Positions 11,347 through 21,826 are shown, counted from the first letter of the stretch. The stretch is 64,000 bases of DNA from Macrophomina tecta (GCA_024180945.1 JAKSGN010000036.1:1054001-1118000); one strand, 5' to 3'. Numbers and translations are program-made. The notes: a model not told the origin generated them from the letters alone.

Positions 11347-12031
11347 TCCCCACAGCCTGTTCAGTGCAGCTAAAAAGGGAATTATTTACTGCCCACTGTG
11401 GCCTTTCGCTGGGCGATCCCGGGGAGTGGCACAGCACTGCTTCATCTTCGGACACATGTGCAAAACACACCTACAGATTCATGATGCAGCCTTACGCAAA
11501 GCATGCAGGCATGTGCAGTTTCGTGGAAAGCTTTTCCCAGCGCGCCCATCCCCACCCCCTCCACACGGCGCGGGTTGATGTGCATCGCGTGCTCAAAGTG
11601 AGAAATGGCGAAGAACATTGACCGAATTTGCCGACGCGCAGACCGGCACTGCCGGGTACCGGCGCTACGTGTGCGTCTGTAACGCCGCATGCGCACGGTA
11701 ATAAAATCATATTTGAGGGAGGAATCATGCGGTGATCAAATGACGCAGCTCGAAGCGCCCTGCGAGGCTTTCACGTTGAGAAGAAAATACCTAGGATCAG
11801 CCACTGCAGCGCAGCCCGCTAAGGAATATCAGTGGGACGGGAGCCACCCCAAATGCCACCGGCACCTGCCAGTGTTGCATCGGCGCACTCCAGGGCAAAG
11901 AAAAGCCTTATGCGGCCGCTTGTGGGCTGCTCGCTGGGCCCAGGACATGACGCGACGAGGCTCTCACGTCACTAGTATAGCAATACAGAGACAGACCCGC
12001 TTCTGATATCGCCATGTCCGCCGAGCAAAGA

Positions 12032-12038
12032 TATAAAG
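12032..12038 (+). promoter_or_regulatory. TATA-like box of the UNC93-like gene
   Basis: TATAAAG lies 84 bases before the ATG at 12122, followed by a CT-rich tract. Spacing is reasonable for a fungal promoter; the assignment is inferred. Confidence 0.4.
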
Positions 12039-12082
12039 AGCACTTGGCTTCCAAGCTTCTAGCCACTTGCTTGGCGGTCTTG

Positions 12083-12115
<33 letters not shown>

Positions 12116-12158
12116 CAGGAAATGTCGGCTGTCCAAGAACCCAAGGCGCCGGGCACCA

Positions 12159-12166
12159 CTGTCGTG
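12159..12166. repeat. hAT target-site duplication, left copy
   Basis: CTGTCGTG immediately before the element is repeated exactly after it at 15027-15034. Eight bases is the diagnostic hAT length. Confidence 0.95.
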
Positions 12167-12436
12167 CAGGGTGGCAATCAATTCAATAATATTGACGGTC
12201 AATCAATATTGACCAATGTCTTGGCAATCAATCAATCAACTGAGGTCTGTCATTTTCGTCAATCAATCAATTGCTCCGGGCCAGTTGATTGACGATATTG
12301 ATTGACGGCTTACCTTGTATAGAAAGCAGCTTTGATGATCATCTCGCTCTTGTGGCGCTCAAGCCACGTCAGGCTAGCCTTTTATCTGATACACTCTTGG
12401 CACACAACGTGTCGGGCACATTCTCTTGGCAGCTAG

Positions 12437-12444
12437 TATATAAA
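12437..12444 (+). promoter_or_regulatory. TATA box of the hAT transposase
   Basis: TATATAAA lies 106 bases upstream of the transposase ATG and inside the element, so the transposon appears to carry its own promoter. Confidence 0.5.
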
Positions 12445-12542
12445 CGCTCTCTCAGAATGGCTAGAAGGGACAGCTGAATCTGCTCTTTCAGATCCGTTCT
12501 ACATTTTCTCAGCAGCTCAGCAGCAACTCTCCCACTATCAAG

Positions 12543-14789
12543 ATGGACTCTAGCAACGATCAACACTCTGTTTTAAGCCTCTCTAGCGCGCCCACTAGCC
12601 TCTTTTCCTCTCAACAGGACTCAGATCCTGCGCAACCCACCAATCTTGCCGTTGATGGCCGAGGACCTGTACGCGAAGGGTGGGAGTACTTCCCATGGCA
12701 GAAATTCCGTGGATATCATGTCACAGAGTCAAAGCAGCGCAGCGGGTGGACTTGGGAGCACGCATATGACATTGAGGACGTAGAAGGGCGTACCCGCTGG
12801 GTCTGTATGTACTGCGTGCACAAGAAAGCCCACAAACCAGCTAGCTTCGCTGCTGCTGGCACTGATAATCAGGCAAGGCACCTGGTGACTGAGCACAAGG
12901 TTGAGGATCCTACAGGGAAGCGTCACGTCAAACGGGCCAAGATTTCAGTTGCTCAGCGGCTTGGACTGGATACGAATAGGCCTTCAGAGCAGGCTATTGT
13001 CAATCGCCTTGTCACATCATTCAATCCGGCGTACTTCCAGCAACTACTCACTGATTGGGTCTCATCCGATAACATTCCTTTCCGCAAGCTTGAAAGCGAG
13101 AGATTCAGGCGCGTTCTTAGCTATTTGAATCCTGCAGTAACGTCTACTGGCAGCCTTCCAACACACTCTACTGTTCGTAAATGGCTACTTGATGAATTCA
13201 ACCGCCATAAAGGGATCGTTGCTGAGCTTCTTCAGAGCTCACCTGGCCTTATACACCTTGCCTTTGACGGCTGGACGTCGTGTAATCACCTCTCTCTACT
13301 CGGTATTAACGTCTTCTTCCTTACGTTCTCTGGCACGCTTCGCAAGTTCCTTATTGGCCTCCCACGCGCCGAAGGACGGCATACTGGTGACAGCCTTGCG
13401 GAAGAGGTAGCCCAGATAATTATGGAATGGGGCATTGGAGGGCAACTTGGCTACTTTGTCACGGATAACGCGTCAAACAACGACACGTGCATGGACGCGC
13501 TAGCTGAAGAGTTTGGCTTCAATCACAAGCACCGCCGCTTGCGCTGCATTGGCCATATCATAAACCTGGTAGTCCGCCAGATCCTCTTTGGCAAGGAAGC
13601 TGACGCGTTCGAGAACGACTGCGCTCAGCCAAAGGAGCTACTCGCTGAGCTCCTACTCTGGCGCAAGAAGGGCCCTATCGGCAAGCTTCACAATATCGTC
13701 CACTGGATTCAGCGCTCAAACCTTGTCTATCAGAGACTGCACCAACTTCAGCGGAACGAGCAAGCGTTGACTGGCGAAAACGGCCCTACCTACGAGGTTA
13801 TAGAAGATAATGCGACACGATGGAACTCTACCTCCGCCATGATTGAGCGCGCAATCAAGCTACAGTCAGTCATTGACGCCCTCGTCCTCCACGAAGTTCA
13901 AGAATGGGATAAATACGTCAAGCCTCGCACTGCTAGTAGGACTCAGCCAATGCCAGCTAAGACAAAGAACAAGCCGGCAATCGTGGATGATTATCTAACC
14001 TCAGATGATTGGGCAACTCTTGCTGAATATCACTCCATCTTGAAGCCTTTTCATGAAGTCACAATCAGGCTACAAGCCAACCCAACTAGTGGTAGGTTTG
14101 GCGGCTTATGGGAAGTCCTTCCATGCATGGAGTACCTGTTGAACAAGCTGGAGGAGGTCAAGATCCGCACAGATCAGTATCCTGACTCTCACTTCAAGGT
14201 GAACATCAATTTGGGGTGGGCTAAGCTAGATGAGTACTATCAGCTCCTTGATGATACTCCAGCTTACGTCGCAGCTTGCGCCCTTCACCCTGCCTACCGC
14301 TGGGAGTGGATTGAGGATCAGTGGGCATTCAAGAAGAGCTGGATCAAGAAGGCAAAGGCAGCTGTTCTAAAGCTCTGGAAGGATGAGTATCAGTCAATTG
14401 CTATTGCTGAGGACCCACAGCTACCGCAGAAGCGTAAACGCGAACATCTCAGCGAATTTGACAGCTGGCTTGCTGCCTCCAGGAGGACCAAGCATCTAGA
14501 TCTGACCGAGGATGAGTACACCTACTGGCAGCTCGATACCTCTCCTACAGATGACGCAGTCACCAATCCAGTTGATTACTGGATACTACGCCGCCAGCAA
14601 TACCCCCGCCTATCACGTATGGCTCTGGACCTCTTTTCTATACCGGCAATGTTGGCAGAGGTGGAGAGGATATTCAGTTTGGCAGGACAAATGGTGACGC
14701 CATTGCGCAATAGGCTGGAGGCCAATACTATAGCAGTTGGGCAGATACTACGCTCATGGAACGCAGAAGGCATCATTGAAAGAAGTTGA
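12543..14789 (+). CDS. hAT transposase with BED-type zinc finger
   Basis: Cut-and-paste transposase of 748 residues in one unbroken frame. Residues about 40-120 form a BED-type zinc finger (WVCMYCVHKK...NQARHLVTEHKV, a C-x2-C ... H-x4-H pattern). The RNase H-like core includes HLAFDGWTS with the first catalytic Asp, GYFVTDNASNNDTCM with the second, RRLRCIGHIINLV, and DNATRWNSTSAM. The C-terminal dimerisation region is typical: YPRLSRMALDLFSIPAMLAE, followed by RIFSLAGQMVTPLRNRLEAN. The length and motifs match active fungal hAT transposases such as those of the restless/Tfo1 type. No frameshift or premature stop was seen. Confidence 0.93.
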   Translation: MDSSNDQHSVLSLSSAPTSLFSSQQDSDPAQPTNLAVDGRGPVREGWEYFPWQKFRGYHVTESKQRSGWTWEHAYDIEDVEGRTRWVCMYCVHKKAHKPASFAAAGTDNQARHLVTEHKVEDPTGKRHVKRAKISVAQRLGLDTNRPSEQAIVNRLVTSFNPAYFQQLLTDWVSSDNIPFRKLESERFRRVLSYLNPAVTSTGSLPTHSTVRKWLLDEFNRHKGIVAELLQSSPGLIHLAFDGWTSCNHLSLLGINVFFLTFSGTLRKFLIGLPRAEGRHTGDSLAEEVAQIIMEWGIGGQLGYFVTDNASNNDTCMDALAEEFGFNHKHRRLRCIGHIINLVVRQILFGKEADAFENDCAQPKELLAELLLWRKKGPIGKLHNIVHWIQRSNLVYQRLHQLQRNEQALTGENGPTYEVIEDNATRWNSTSAMIERAIKLQSVIDALVLHEVQEWDKYVKPRTASRTQPMPAKTKNKPAIVDDYLTSDDWATLAEYHSILKPFHEVTIRLQANPTSGRFGGLWEVLPCMEYLLNKLEEVKIRTDQYPDSHFKVNINLGWAKLDEYYQLLDDTPAYVAACALHPAYRWEWIEDQWAFKKSWIKKAKAAVLKLWKDEYQSIAIAEDPQLPQKRKREHLSEFDSWLAASRRTKHLDLTEDEYTYWQLDTSPTDDAVTNPVDYWILRRQQYPRLSRMALDLFSIPAMLAEVERIFSLAGQMVTPLRNRLEANTIAVGQILRSWNAEGIIERS

Positions 14790-15026
14790 GGACTCTATAC
14801 ACGCGGGAGTAGCTATAGCTAGCAAGAGTTAGCTAGATTGTATGGCTATCAATCTCAACACTATGCCAAGCATCACGAGATTTTGCTACGTGAACCGTGT
14901 GTCAATCAATTCAATTCAATCAATATCAACACCTTATTGATCAATCAATTTGACCTTATTGGAAAATCCTATCAATCAATCAATCTGGACCCGATATTGA
15001 CGTTGATTGAATTGATTGCCACCCTG

Positions 15027-15034
15027 CTGTCGTG
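15027..15034. repeat. hAT target-site duplication, right copy
   Basis: Exact repeat of CTGTCGTG at 12159-12166. Its last bases are the codon (GTG) at which the UNC93-like frame resumes. Confidence 0.95.
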
Positions 15035-16751
15035 GCCGACGAGCCGCCCACCACCGCAGCCTCCATCCGCCCTGCATGCGACCGGCCTCTCACCCCTTTC
15101 CAACGCTTCTGGAGAGGCACGCTGCTTCAATGCATCATCACCGGCCTGGTTTCCTTCGCAGAGCCCGGGATATGGAACGCCCTCAACTCGCTAGGCGCTG
15201 GCGGCCAGCAAAAGCCATACCTAGTTAACGCTGCCAACGCCATTACCTTTGGGTGCGTCTTTCCTCCTGTTTACGAGGTCCGTTCCAGAAGGACTGTAAC
15301 AGCAAGCACATACGTATGTTTGGGGAGTAGAAGCATTCGACTGGACATATTTCTACGGAGAGATCGGTGGCATTTGTGTCCGGATGAATGCTTCTACTTC
15401 TCGCGGCAAGGGCAGCTTGCTATACTTCTGACATGGACGTCATATCTGCCAATGCTAACTGCTCATTGGTCCACAGTATCATGATATTTGGCTGCACCCT
15501 TGCCGGCGGCCTTTCCAACAAGATCGGCCTCAAATGGACGCTCGTCCTCGGCACCTTGGGTTACCCCTTCTACTCTGCTAGTTTGTACGTCAACAATCGC
15601 TACGGCACCGAATGGTTCGTCCTCTTCGGCGCCGTGACTTGTGGTCTCTCTGCAAGCTGCCTTTGGGCGTCTGAAGCGGCCATCGTGCTGGGCTACCCAG
15701 AGCACCGCAAGCGCGGCCGTTACGTCTCGCTCTGGCTGGCCATACGCAACATCGGCCAGCTCATCGGTGGCGCCATCAACTTCGGTCTCAACGTGCGCTA
15801 CTCCACGACCGGCAAGGTCGGGTACGCAACGTACCTCGTCCTCATCGCGCTGCAATGCTGCGGGCTGCCACTGGCGTTGGCACTGTCGCCGCCTCAGAAG
15901 GTCGTGCGTGACGACGGCACGCGCGTCGTCATCCTCAAGCAGACGTCGTGGCGCGCCGAGGCCGTGGCCATCTGGAAGCTCCTGCGCACGAAGCGCATCC
16001 TGCTGCTCATCCCCGTCTTCATCTTCGGCCAGTGGAGCTCGCCTTACGAGAGCAACTACTTCGCCACCTACTTCACCGTCCGTTCCCGCGCGCTCGGCAG
16101 CTTCATGACGGCCTGCTCGGGTATCACTGGGGACATCGTCACCGGGCAGTTGCTAGACCACCTCCCCTTCTCGAGGAGGATCCGCGCGAGGATCGTGTGG
16201 TGCTGGGTCGCCTTCCTGTTCACCGGCTTGTATACCTGGCAGATGACTAATCAGGTAGCGTACGACAAGAGCCCGCCTTCGCTGGACTGGGCGAAGCCGG
16301 GCTTCGGACGCGGTTTCGCCAACCATATCATCTGGAACTACGCCATCGAGTCGTTGCAGACGTATTTGTACTGGACGATGGTAAGATCGTCTTGGCTCCT
16401 TTTCGTATTTCTGATGTTGACAGCCTCCAGGGCACACTTAATGATGGCGTTGGAACACTTGCCCGGACGACGGGATTGCTGCGCTCCTTTGAGTCGGTGG
16501 GCTCCACGTTTGCTTACACGACGAGCGCGACAAAGTGGAGGTACCTTTACACCCTCATTTTCGCGTTTGCGGCTTGGATGTTTTTGCTTCCGTTCACTAC
16601 TTACGCCGCATGGTTGGTGCCGGACCAGCCGTCGAAAGTGGAGGTTGACGGAGCTTTGGAGGATTTGGATTCGACGTCCAACAGTGAAGTTGTCGACTTG
16701 GGCGTCGGAGGAGCGCAACATCCTGCCGCAAAAGAGAATGAGTCCGTGTAG

Positions 16752-17430
16752 ATAATCGTCCTGTATTATTGATCAAAGGGTTTGCATGCTTGATTATCGG
16801 CCGTTGTAATGGTCGCCTGGCAGTCACTGGCCATCAATGTAGACTGAAGGAAACTGTTATCTCCTTTGCAGCGCCGCTTCCCGGTGAGAACCCAATATTC
16901 ATGGTTTGTCTAAATTTTCTGTCCGGAAGTCTCAAGCGCAGTTTTTCAACGTGTTGATGCTTCACCTGTCTTAGTCGACCTGGAGATCTGGGAACCCCTA
17001 TCGGGAATGGTATTCTCGGCAATGAAGCATCGCGCGACATAATGGCGGATGTATAAGTACTCACAAAGCATGAGAGGTAGGTCCCAAGGTTGTTTGCAAT
17101 GGCGGGCGGCACAATTTTGTGTGAACATGGGAAGGTGAGACATTCGTCCAGATCTAGTTGCCCAGAAACCCCGGTTATACTTGCGTGGGAACGAATGCTT
17201 GAACTCTCCGTATATGATTGCTCTTGCTGTTGAAGCCTTTTGGGACTGATGTCACATAGTCGACAAAGAAGGGCGTAAGAAGTAAAGTTCTGGATTTGAA
17301 CACCTTGATGCCGCGCCATCAAGGTATGCAAGCCCGTGACACTTCTCCCCCACGAACCACACGAACCAGATGTCAAAATTTTCTTCCACGTCACAAATCG
17401 ACTTAAAGAAATATTGTGAAAAGCGAAATC
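16752..17430. other. Intergenic, promoter of RPS29
   Basis: About 680 bases. A 201-codon minus-strand frame (16834-17439) crosses it and overlaps the RPS29 start, but its composition is not protein-like. No clear TATA box. Nothing else recognised. Confidence 0.45.
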
Positions 17431-17751
17431 ATGTCTCACGAAACCGTCTGGTATTCCCGCCCGCGCACCTACGGCAAAGGCTCACGCGGCTGGTAAGCCA
17501 CCATCACTTCCTCGCTCTCTTTACTCTTGCTTCTCAGCATTAAATCTATTCTGTACTTTATTCATTGACCCTTGGTACAGCAGAGTCACTGGCGATAAGA
17601 AGAAGGCGGGTGTCATCCGCAAGTACGGCCTCAACATGTCGCGCCAGGCCTTCCGCGAACAGGCCGAGGCGATCGGCTTCAAGAAGGTAAGTAGCTGCAG
17701 ACAAGATAAAACGACATGGAGACTGACGATGGTCTCGCGTAGCTCCGGTAG
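17431..17751 (+). CDS. RPS29: 40S ribosomal protein S29 (uS14)
   Basis: Small protein of the 40S head near the decoding region. Three exons join as 17431-17492, 17581-17686 and 17743-17751, giving 58 residues. The first exon reads MSHETVWYSRPRTYGKGSRG, a near-exact match to fungal S29, and the second contains RKYGLNMSRQAFRE. Introns: GTAAGC...TACAG with a TTGAC branch, and GTAAGT...CGTAG with CTGAC. The last exon encodes only Leu-Arg-stop. Oddity: the usual four zinc cysteines (CRVC...CRQC) are reduced to one, reading CRVT and SRQA, and two to three residues are inserted after CRVTG. The protein is too short for frame-based detection, so the splice model rests on family similarity. Confidence 0.9.
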
Positions 17752-18617
17752 GAAAATGGATGAAATCCTGGGGCTTCTCGAGCGCGTGGTGATAGCGACG
17801 GACTTACGAGGGTACATGAGAGAGCAATAGTTGTGCACGGAAACTTGAAGAGCTTCGGTACTTTCTTGAACTGCTCGACTTAGATATACTTCTCGTAAAT
17901 ACTCACGTTGCCACCGTACTCCATGCCCCGCAGGGCATCCATAAGCTTCTCTGCAGCGTCGCGTGTCCATCCGGTGGGGCCCATTATCTGTCAACGGCAC
18001 TGTTGCCTGTATCAAATACAATGATTTGGCACCGTCAATCGCTATTATTGTATCCTCACCTGATGAGCGATATGCCACCTTCTGAAAGAGCAAACGTGAG
18101 CTGGTTCCGTTGTTGAACGGGTGTTGCTGAGGGATATGTTAAGTGGGCAGTATTGAATCGTGATGTACGTGTCAGTATACAGTTCATTCTACCAATACCA
18201 CAAACACTTCACAAACCTGAACTGGCTGTAGTTGTAGGCGTCGATCGGGTGGAGTGGATATTAGGTGTATGCCCTTGATACACCAAGGATATCAGGTCGT
18301 TCCTGCTTCGAGCGGCCGGACCACGGATACTCCATGAAATATATCAGAGGACCAGCACACTTGAAAGATTATGCACGAGTGGGTTGACTCACTCCTAGAA
18401 AGAACTGGATACATGGATATCAAGGGAATCTACATGCAAGAATTCTTTGTAGCCGGAGGAAAGATGAACGGGCGCATATCAAAAAAAGAGATCTTTCCCC
18501 AACCGCGCACGCTTTCTTTTCCCAACTAATTACGATTCCCACCAGTCCTTTGACCCAGTTTTTCCCATTACCTACACCACTCTTTTCTTTTTGTCTTTCC
18601 ATCTGAGCCCGCGTGAT
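17752..18617. other. Intergenic, no convincing gene
   Basis: About 870 bases between the converging RPS29 and malate dehydrogenase genes; it must hold both 3' regions. On the minus strand between 18250 and 17880 there are several GT-AG-compatible short open blocks, but they do not assemble into a protein I recognise. They could equally be noise or a spliced non-coding transcript. Confidence 0.35.
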
Positions 18618-19949
18618 TTAAGGGTTCTGCTTAGCGAAGTCGACACCCTTCTTGATGTTCTTGGCAAGGTCCTGGACGCAGACGTCAATGAGCTTCTGCT
18701 CGTAGGGGGTGACGTTGCCGATGGGGTGGATCTTCTCGACACCGTTAGGGCCAAGCTCGACGTTGGAGGCGAAGAAGTCACAGCCCTGGTCCTTGTAGAG
18801 CGGGCTTTCAACGAAGGTCGGCTCAATGACACCCTTCTCGCCCTGAGCGGCGCGGAGGAGGGACTCTGCGAAGCGAGCACCGGCCATGGCCATAGAAAGA
18901 GTAGCAGAACCAGCGCCACCCTTAGCCTGGACGACCTCGTCACCACCGAACTGGACGCGCCTGACGTACTCGTCGAGCTCCTGGCCCTCGAGCTTGTGGC
19001 CGGCCTGAGAGAGGAGAGGAACGATCGTGGCGCCAGAGTGACCACCGACGACGGTGATGTTCTCGTTGGCGGGGTCGGTACCCTTCAGCTGGGAGATGAA
19101 GCGGGAGGCACGGACGACATCGAGGGTGGTGACACCGAAGAGGCGCTTGGGGTTGTAGACGCCCTTCGACTTGAAGACCTCGGCAGTGATGGGGACGGTA
19201 GAGTTGACCTGAGAACTACTTAATACGAAAGCACCATTGTGGGTGACCTAGAGAAGCGTACCGGATTGGAGATGATCAGAACGTTGGCATTGGGAGCGGC
19301 GTCAGCGGTGGCCTTGGCGAGATCACGGACGATGGAGGCGTTGGTGTTGAACAGGTCTGTGTGTGATCAGCGGGGCCTGGATCGGCGATTGCTTGGGAAA
19401 TATTTTCATACCGTCACGGGTCATGCCGGGCTTGCGGGGGACACCAGCGGGAATGAGAACGATCTCAGAACCCTCGAGGCACTCGCGGAGGCCGGTGGGA
19501 GTAGGGTCGTAGCCCTTGACCTGCATTGTGTGTGAGCTGCGAGCTCAATGGCAGCGCAAAGACGGGCAGCGACGTACGGTGCTCTTGGTGTTGATGTGGC
19601 TAACGTCAGCAGCGACACCTACAATTGAAGGTCAGCGAAGCGCTCGTTCTGGGACAGACCGAGATACGTACCGGGACCGCCGCGGATGTCGTACAGGGCA
19701 AGCTCAGAGACGCGCGGGTTGAGCTTGAGCAGGAGCGACAGAGGCTGGCCAATGCCACCAGCAGCACCAAGGACGGTGACCTTGGAGTTCTGTACAGTAG
19801 AGGTCAGCAATGAGGACGGACGGGCGACGGCGCGAGCAACGGCGCAAGGCCGGCACCGGCGGAGCATCTTCGAGCTTGCATACCTGCCTGGCAGAGACGG
19901 AGAAAGCCCTGCGCTGGGCAGCGCCGAAGACCTGACGAGCAGCGAACAT
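18618..19949 (-). CDS. MDH: Malate dehydrogenase, mitochondrial
   Basis: Interconverts malate and oxaloacetate with NAD in the TCA cycle and malate shuttle. Six exons on the minus strand, 19949-19884, 19789-19672, 19618-19578, 19520-19412, 19356-19262 and 19208-18618, give 339 residues. The N-terminus [20 protein letters not shown] is a mitochondrial presequence. The Rossmann motif [17 protein letters not shown] follows. The active-site loop carries [12 protein letters not shown], substrate Arg NPVNSTVP, and the catalytic His in [12 protein letters not shown]. The C-terminus is GVDFAKQNP with no peroxisomal tripeptide, which favours the mitochondrial isoform. All junctions keep the frame. The coding sequence is strongly biased to C-ending codons, as expected for a highly expressed gene. 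Confidence 0.95.
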
Positions 19950-20343
19950 GGTGACGGGCACGGGTGGGACGAGGAGGTGGGCAAAGGCGATGGAGAGAGA
20001 GTGTGTGGATGGATGGATGGAGAATGGCGGGTGTGAGGAAGTTCTGTTGGCACGGAAAGCTTGCAAGCACCACAGCTCGGCGCTAGTTCATTGCGTCCCC
20101 CGACCCGCGCACGCACAACTCTCGGACGCCCGGCCACTACTGTACCCCCTCCCTCGCGACGCCCCGGAAACGCCCCGACCAGCTGCCTTGGCATCTGCGA
20201 CGATCGAACCCCGTTGCGTATACCTACAGTGCGGCATCCAATCTGCTCTATCTCGTCTCCTGCTCTCCTCAAGCGTCAAACCCTTCCACCAGCTGCATTC
20301 AATCCGCAACATCTTTTCCGTCTGCACATCTTAACCCCAGTGA
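19950..20343. other. Divergent promoter region MDH / NmrA-like
   Basis: About 390 bases upstream of malate dehydrogenase on one side and the NmrA-like remnant on the other. Pyrimidine-rich on the MDH strand. No ATG that would start the NmrA-like frame was found here. Confidence 0.45.
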
Positions 20344-21157
20344 CGTCCGAGATCATTCCCGCAACAAGCATCTCACTTACTCCGTCATGTTTATGGGAAA
20401 TGGAAGCGCCTCCGCCTCGTGGTCAATTCGCCGTCATCCGAGGATAGTTTGAGGAAGAAGTGTCCTGATGCCGAGGTGTCTCGCGCAGATTTGGAGAGTC
20501 TGGATAAGGCTCGACGCATCATGGCCGGTGTGACCATCGTTCTTCATGTTGGTACTTCGTTCCAGCACGCAATCGGTTACTTCATGGTTGATGCCGCTAC
20601 CGAAGAAGCGACAAACGGCGCTTTCAAGCACTGTGTTTATTCGTCGGTGTTCAGCACGCAATTACGCAAGATGATGCACCACGACTGCAAGCGCTATGTC
20701 GAGGTGAACCTTATGGAGTCTGATTTGAATTTCACTATCCTGCAGCCGACCCATTTCATGGACAGATTTCCGGTGGCAATGATACTGTCCCAGTCAGAGC
20801 GTATGTACCGAGCCAATTGGAATACAAATATCCCACTCTTCTTCATGGCTCTGCAGGATCTGGCCGAGGCAGCAGCGAAAGTCATCGAAGAAAGGGAAAA
20901 TGCATTATCTGGTTCAGTATCCGCTGTGCTCAACTCCTCCACTCTCTGATGACGAAATCGTCAAGATTGTTGGCCGAGTGGTTGGCAAGGATATAAAAGG
21001 GGAGACGAGGCCGCTCATGGAAGCCACCGAAGCGCTTTCAACGACACTGTTTGGCAGCGCAGCAAATATCCATCCAAGCAAGCGAGACGGTGCTCAGAGG
21101 ATGATACTCTTCTCGAACTATCATGGAATCAAAGCAAATCCGAACGTTCTTGAGTGA
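20344..21157 (+). pseudogene. NmrA-like NAD(P)-binding protein, N-terminally incomplete and frameshifted
   Basis: Resembles NmrA-like/atypical SDR proteins, which bind NAD(P) and act as redox sensors or reductases. The readable protein starts mid-fold (KWKRLRLVVNSPSSED) and continues ADLESLDKARRIMAGVTIVL and YSSVFSTQLRKMMHHDCKRY, then the substrate segment NFTILQPTHFMDRFP. The nucleotide-binding GxxGxxG segment expected at the N-terminus is missing, and no in-frame ATG is present after the stop at 20341. At about 20897, inside an AAAA run, the frame must shift by one base: afterwards it reads HYLVQYPLCSTPPLSDDEIV to the stop at 21155-21157. A gene decayed by truncation and indel is the simplest reading. 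An unrecognised upstream exon plus a sequencing error is the alternative. Confidence 0.7.
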
Positions 21158-21826
21158 CTGATCAGACGAAAGCCAACATCGCACCAGGACTGGGTATCTA
21201 TCCAAGTCGAGAAGGCAAAGACGAGCAGCCCAGCCGGAGCGTGAGGCTCATTGAGGGCTTGCAGCGTGTGGTTTTGTGTGATGTTACGGCCGTATGTTCC
21301 TGATTTTTTTTTTTTTCGACAAGCTCGCAGGCCCACCGCCAGCTGACCTCTTGACCAGCAGTCTGAAGAACAGCGGCAGGCGGTGGCTTGTGGTTCTATC
21401 AGATCAGCTGCAGCATCGGCAAACGCACGGGCCGAATCCATGTTGCGTCACTCTTTCACATGTCGAGGCTCCGGACTGGGGAAGACACAAATAGATAGCA
21501 ACACCAATGCTCGATAGGCTATTGTAATGGGGCTGTGAGCGGCTCCCGCGTGTCTAGGAATATCCAGTAGGCCATGAAGGGCAATGCGAAGGCCTAGGCA
21601 ACGGTGGGCGGGTGCTGGCCTCGGCCAATGAGACGATCCGATGTGAACCTCGGCTGACGCCTCAGGCGCGGCGCGCTGCAGCACCTCGTTGATCCGAACT
21701 GCCAGCTTTGCCAGTTCCCGCCGACCGAGGAGGTAGACTCTCAAAGGTAAATATCTTATCCGAAGGCTCTGTCCCTGTCAACCCATCCCATAACCACCAG
21801 CCCGACGCCTTCATCACCCGCGAGGC
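21158..21826. other. Intergenic, promoter of carnitine acetyltransferase
   Basis: About 670 bases, with a T-run near 21304-21316 and nothing recognisable as a gene. Overlapping short minus-strand frames are antisense to the CAT2 first exons and look spurious. Confidence 0.45.

Larger units (their letters stand above)
10876..12121. other. Intergenic between MFS and UNC93-like genes
   Basis: About 1.25 kb without a convincing gene. It begins with the MFS 3' region, including an 18-T run at 10915-10932, and contains an inverted repeat at 11277-11346 (separate entry). The last 120 bases form the UNC93-like promoter: a TATA-like box at 12032 and a long pyrimidine tract (about 12080-12116) just before the start codon. 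Confidence 0.5.
12167..15026 (+). mobile_element. hAT-family DNA transposon, apparently intact, inside the UNC93-like gene
   Basis: The element is 2,860 bp. Its ends are inverted repeats of about 21 bp beginning CAGGGTGGCAATCAATTCAA, with the CAGGG-type terminus usual for hAT, and it has a perfect 8-bp target duplication. Both subterminal regions (about 12167-12310 and 14890-15026) are dense in TCAATCAA-type repeats in both orientations, probably transposase binding sites. One long transposase gene lies between. The element shows no RIP and interrupts a host coding exon. Confidence 0.94.
12122..16751 (+). pseudogene. UNC93-like transporter gene disrupted by a hAT insertion
   Basis: UNC93-like proteins (DUF895) are MFS-fold membrane proteins of poorly known function. 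The first 45 coding bases (12122-12166, MSAVQEPKAPGTTVV) end exactly at a hAT transposon; the frame resumes at 15035 (ADEPPTTAAS). Without the element and one copy of its 8-bp target duplication the frame is continuous through PFQRFWRGTLLQ and NAANAITFG. Further exons are 15477-16380 and 16431-16751, with introns 15253-15476 (GTGCGT...CACAG) and 16381-16430 (GTAAGA...CCAG). The intact form would be about 495 residues, normal for the family. Motifs include VNNRYGTEWFVLFGA and YPEHRKRGRY. The body shows no stop or RIP damage, so the break looks recent. A shorter product from downstream starts is conceivable. Confidence 0.88.

Noticed and set aside
16834..17439. 201-codon minus-strand frame upstream of RPS29
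   Set aside because: It overlaps the RPS29 start on the opposite strand, and its composition and lack of any recognisable motif suggest a chance frame in promoter DNA.
18050..18090. TGATGA followed by CTGA as a possible box C/D snoRNA near RPS29
   Set aside because: The boxes are only about 20 bases apart, too close for a C/D snoRNA guide, and no terminal stem was seen.
17521..18093. 190-codon minus-strand frame
   Set aside because: It runs antisense through RPS29 exons 2-3 and their introns; the sense gene explains the sequence. The distal part gave no recognisable spliced product.
19619..20272. 217-codon minus-strand frame over the MDH 5' region
   Set aside because: It reads through MDH intron 1 and the 5' leader in another frame. 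The spliced model starting at 19,949 with a mitochondrial presequence fits the family.
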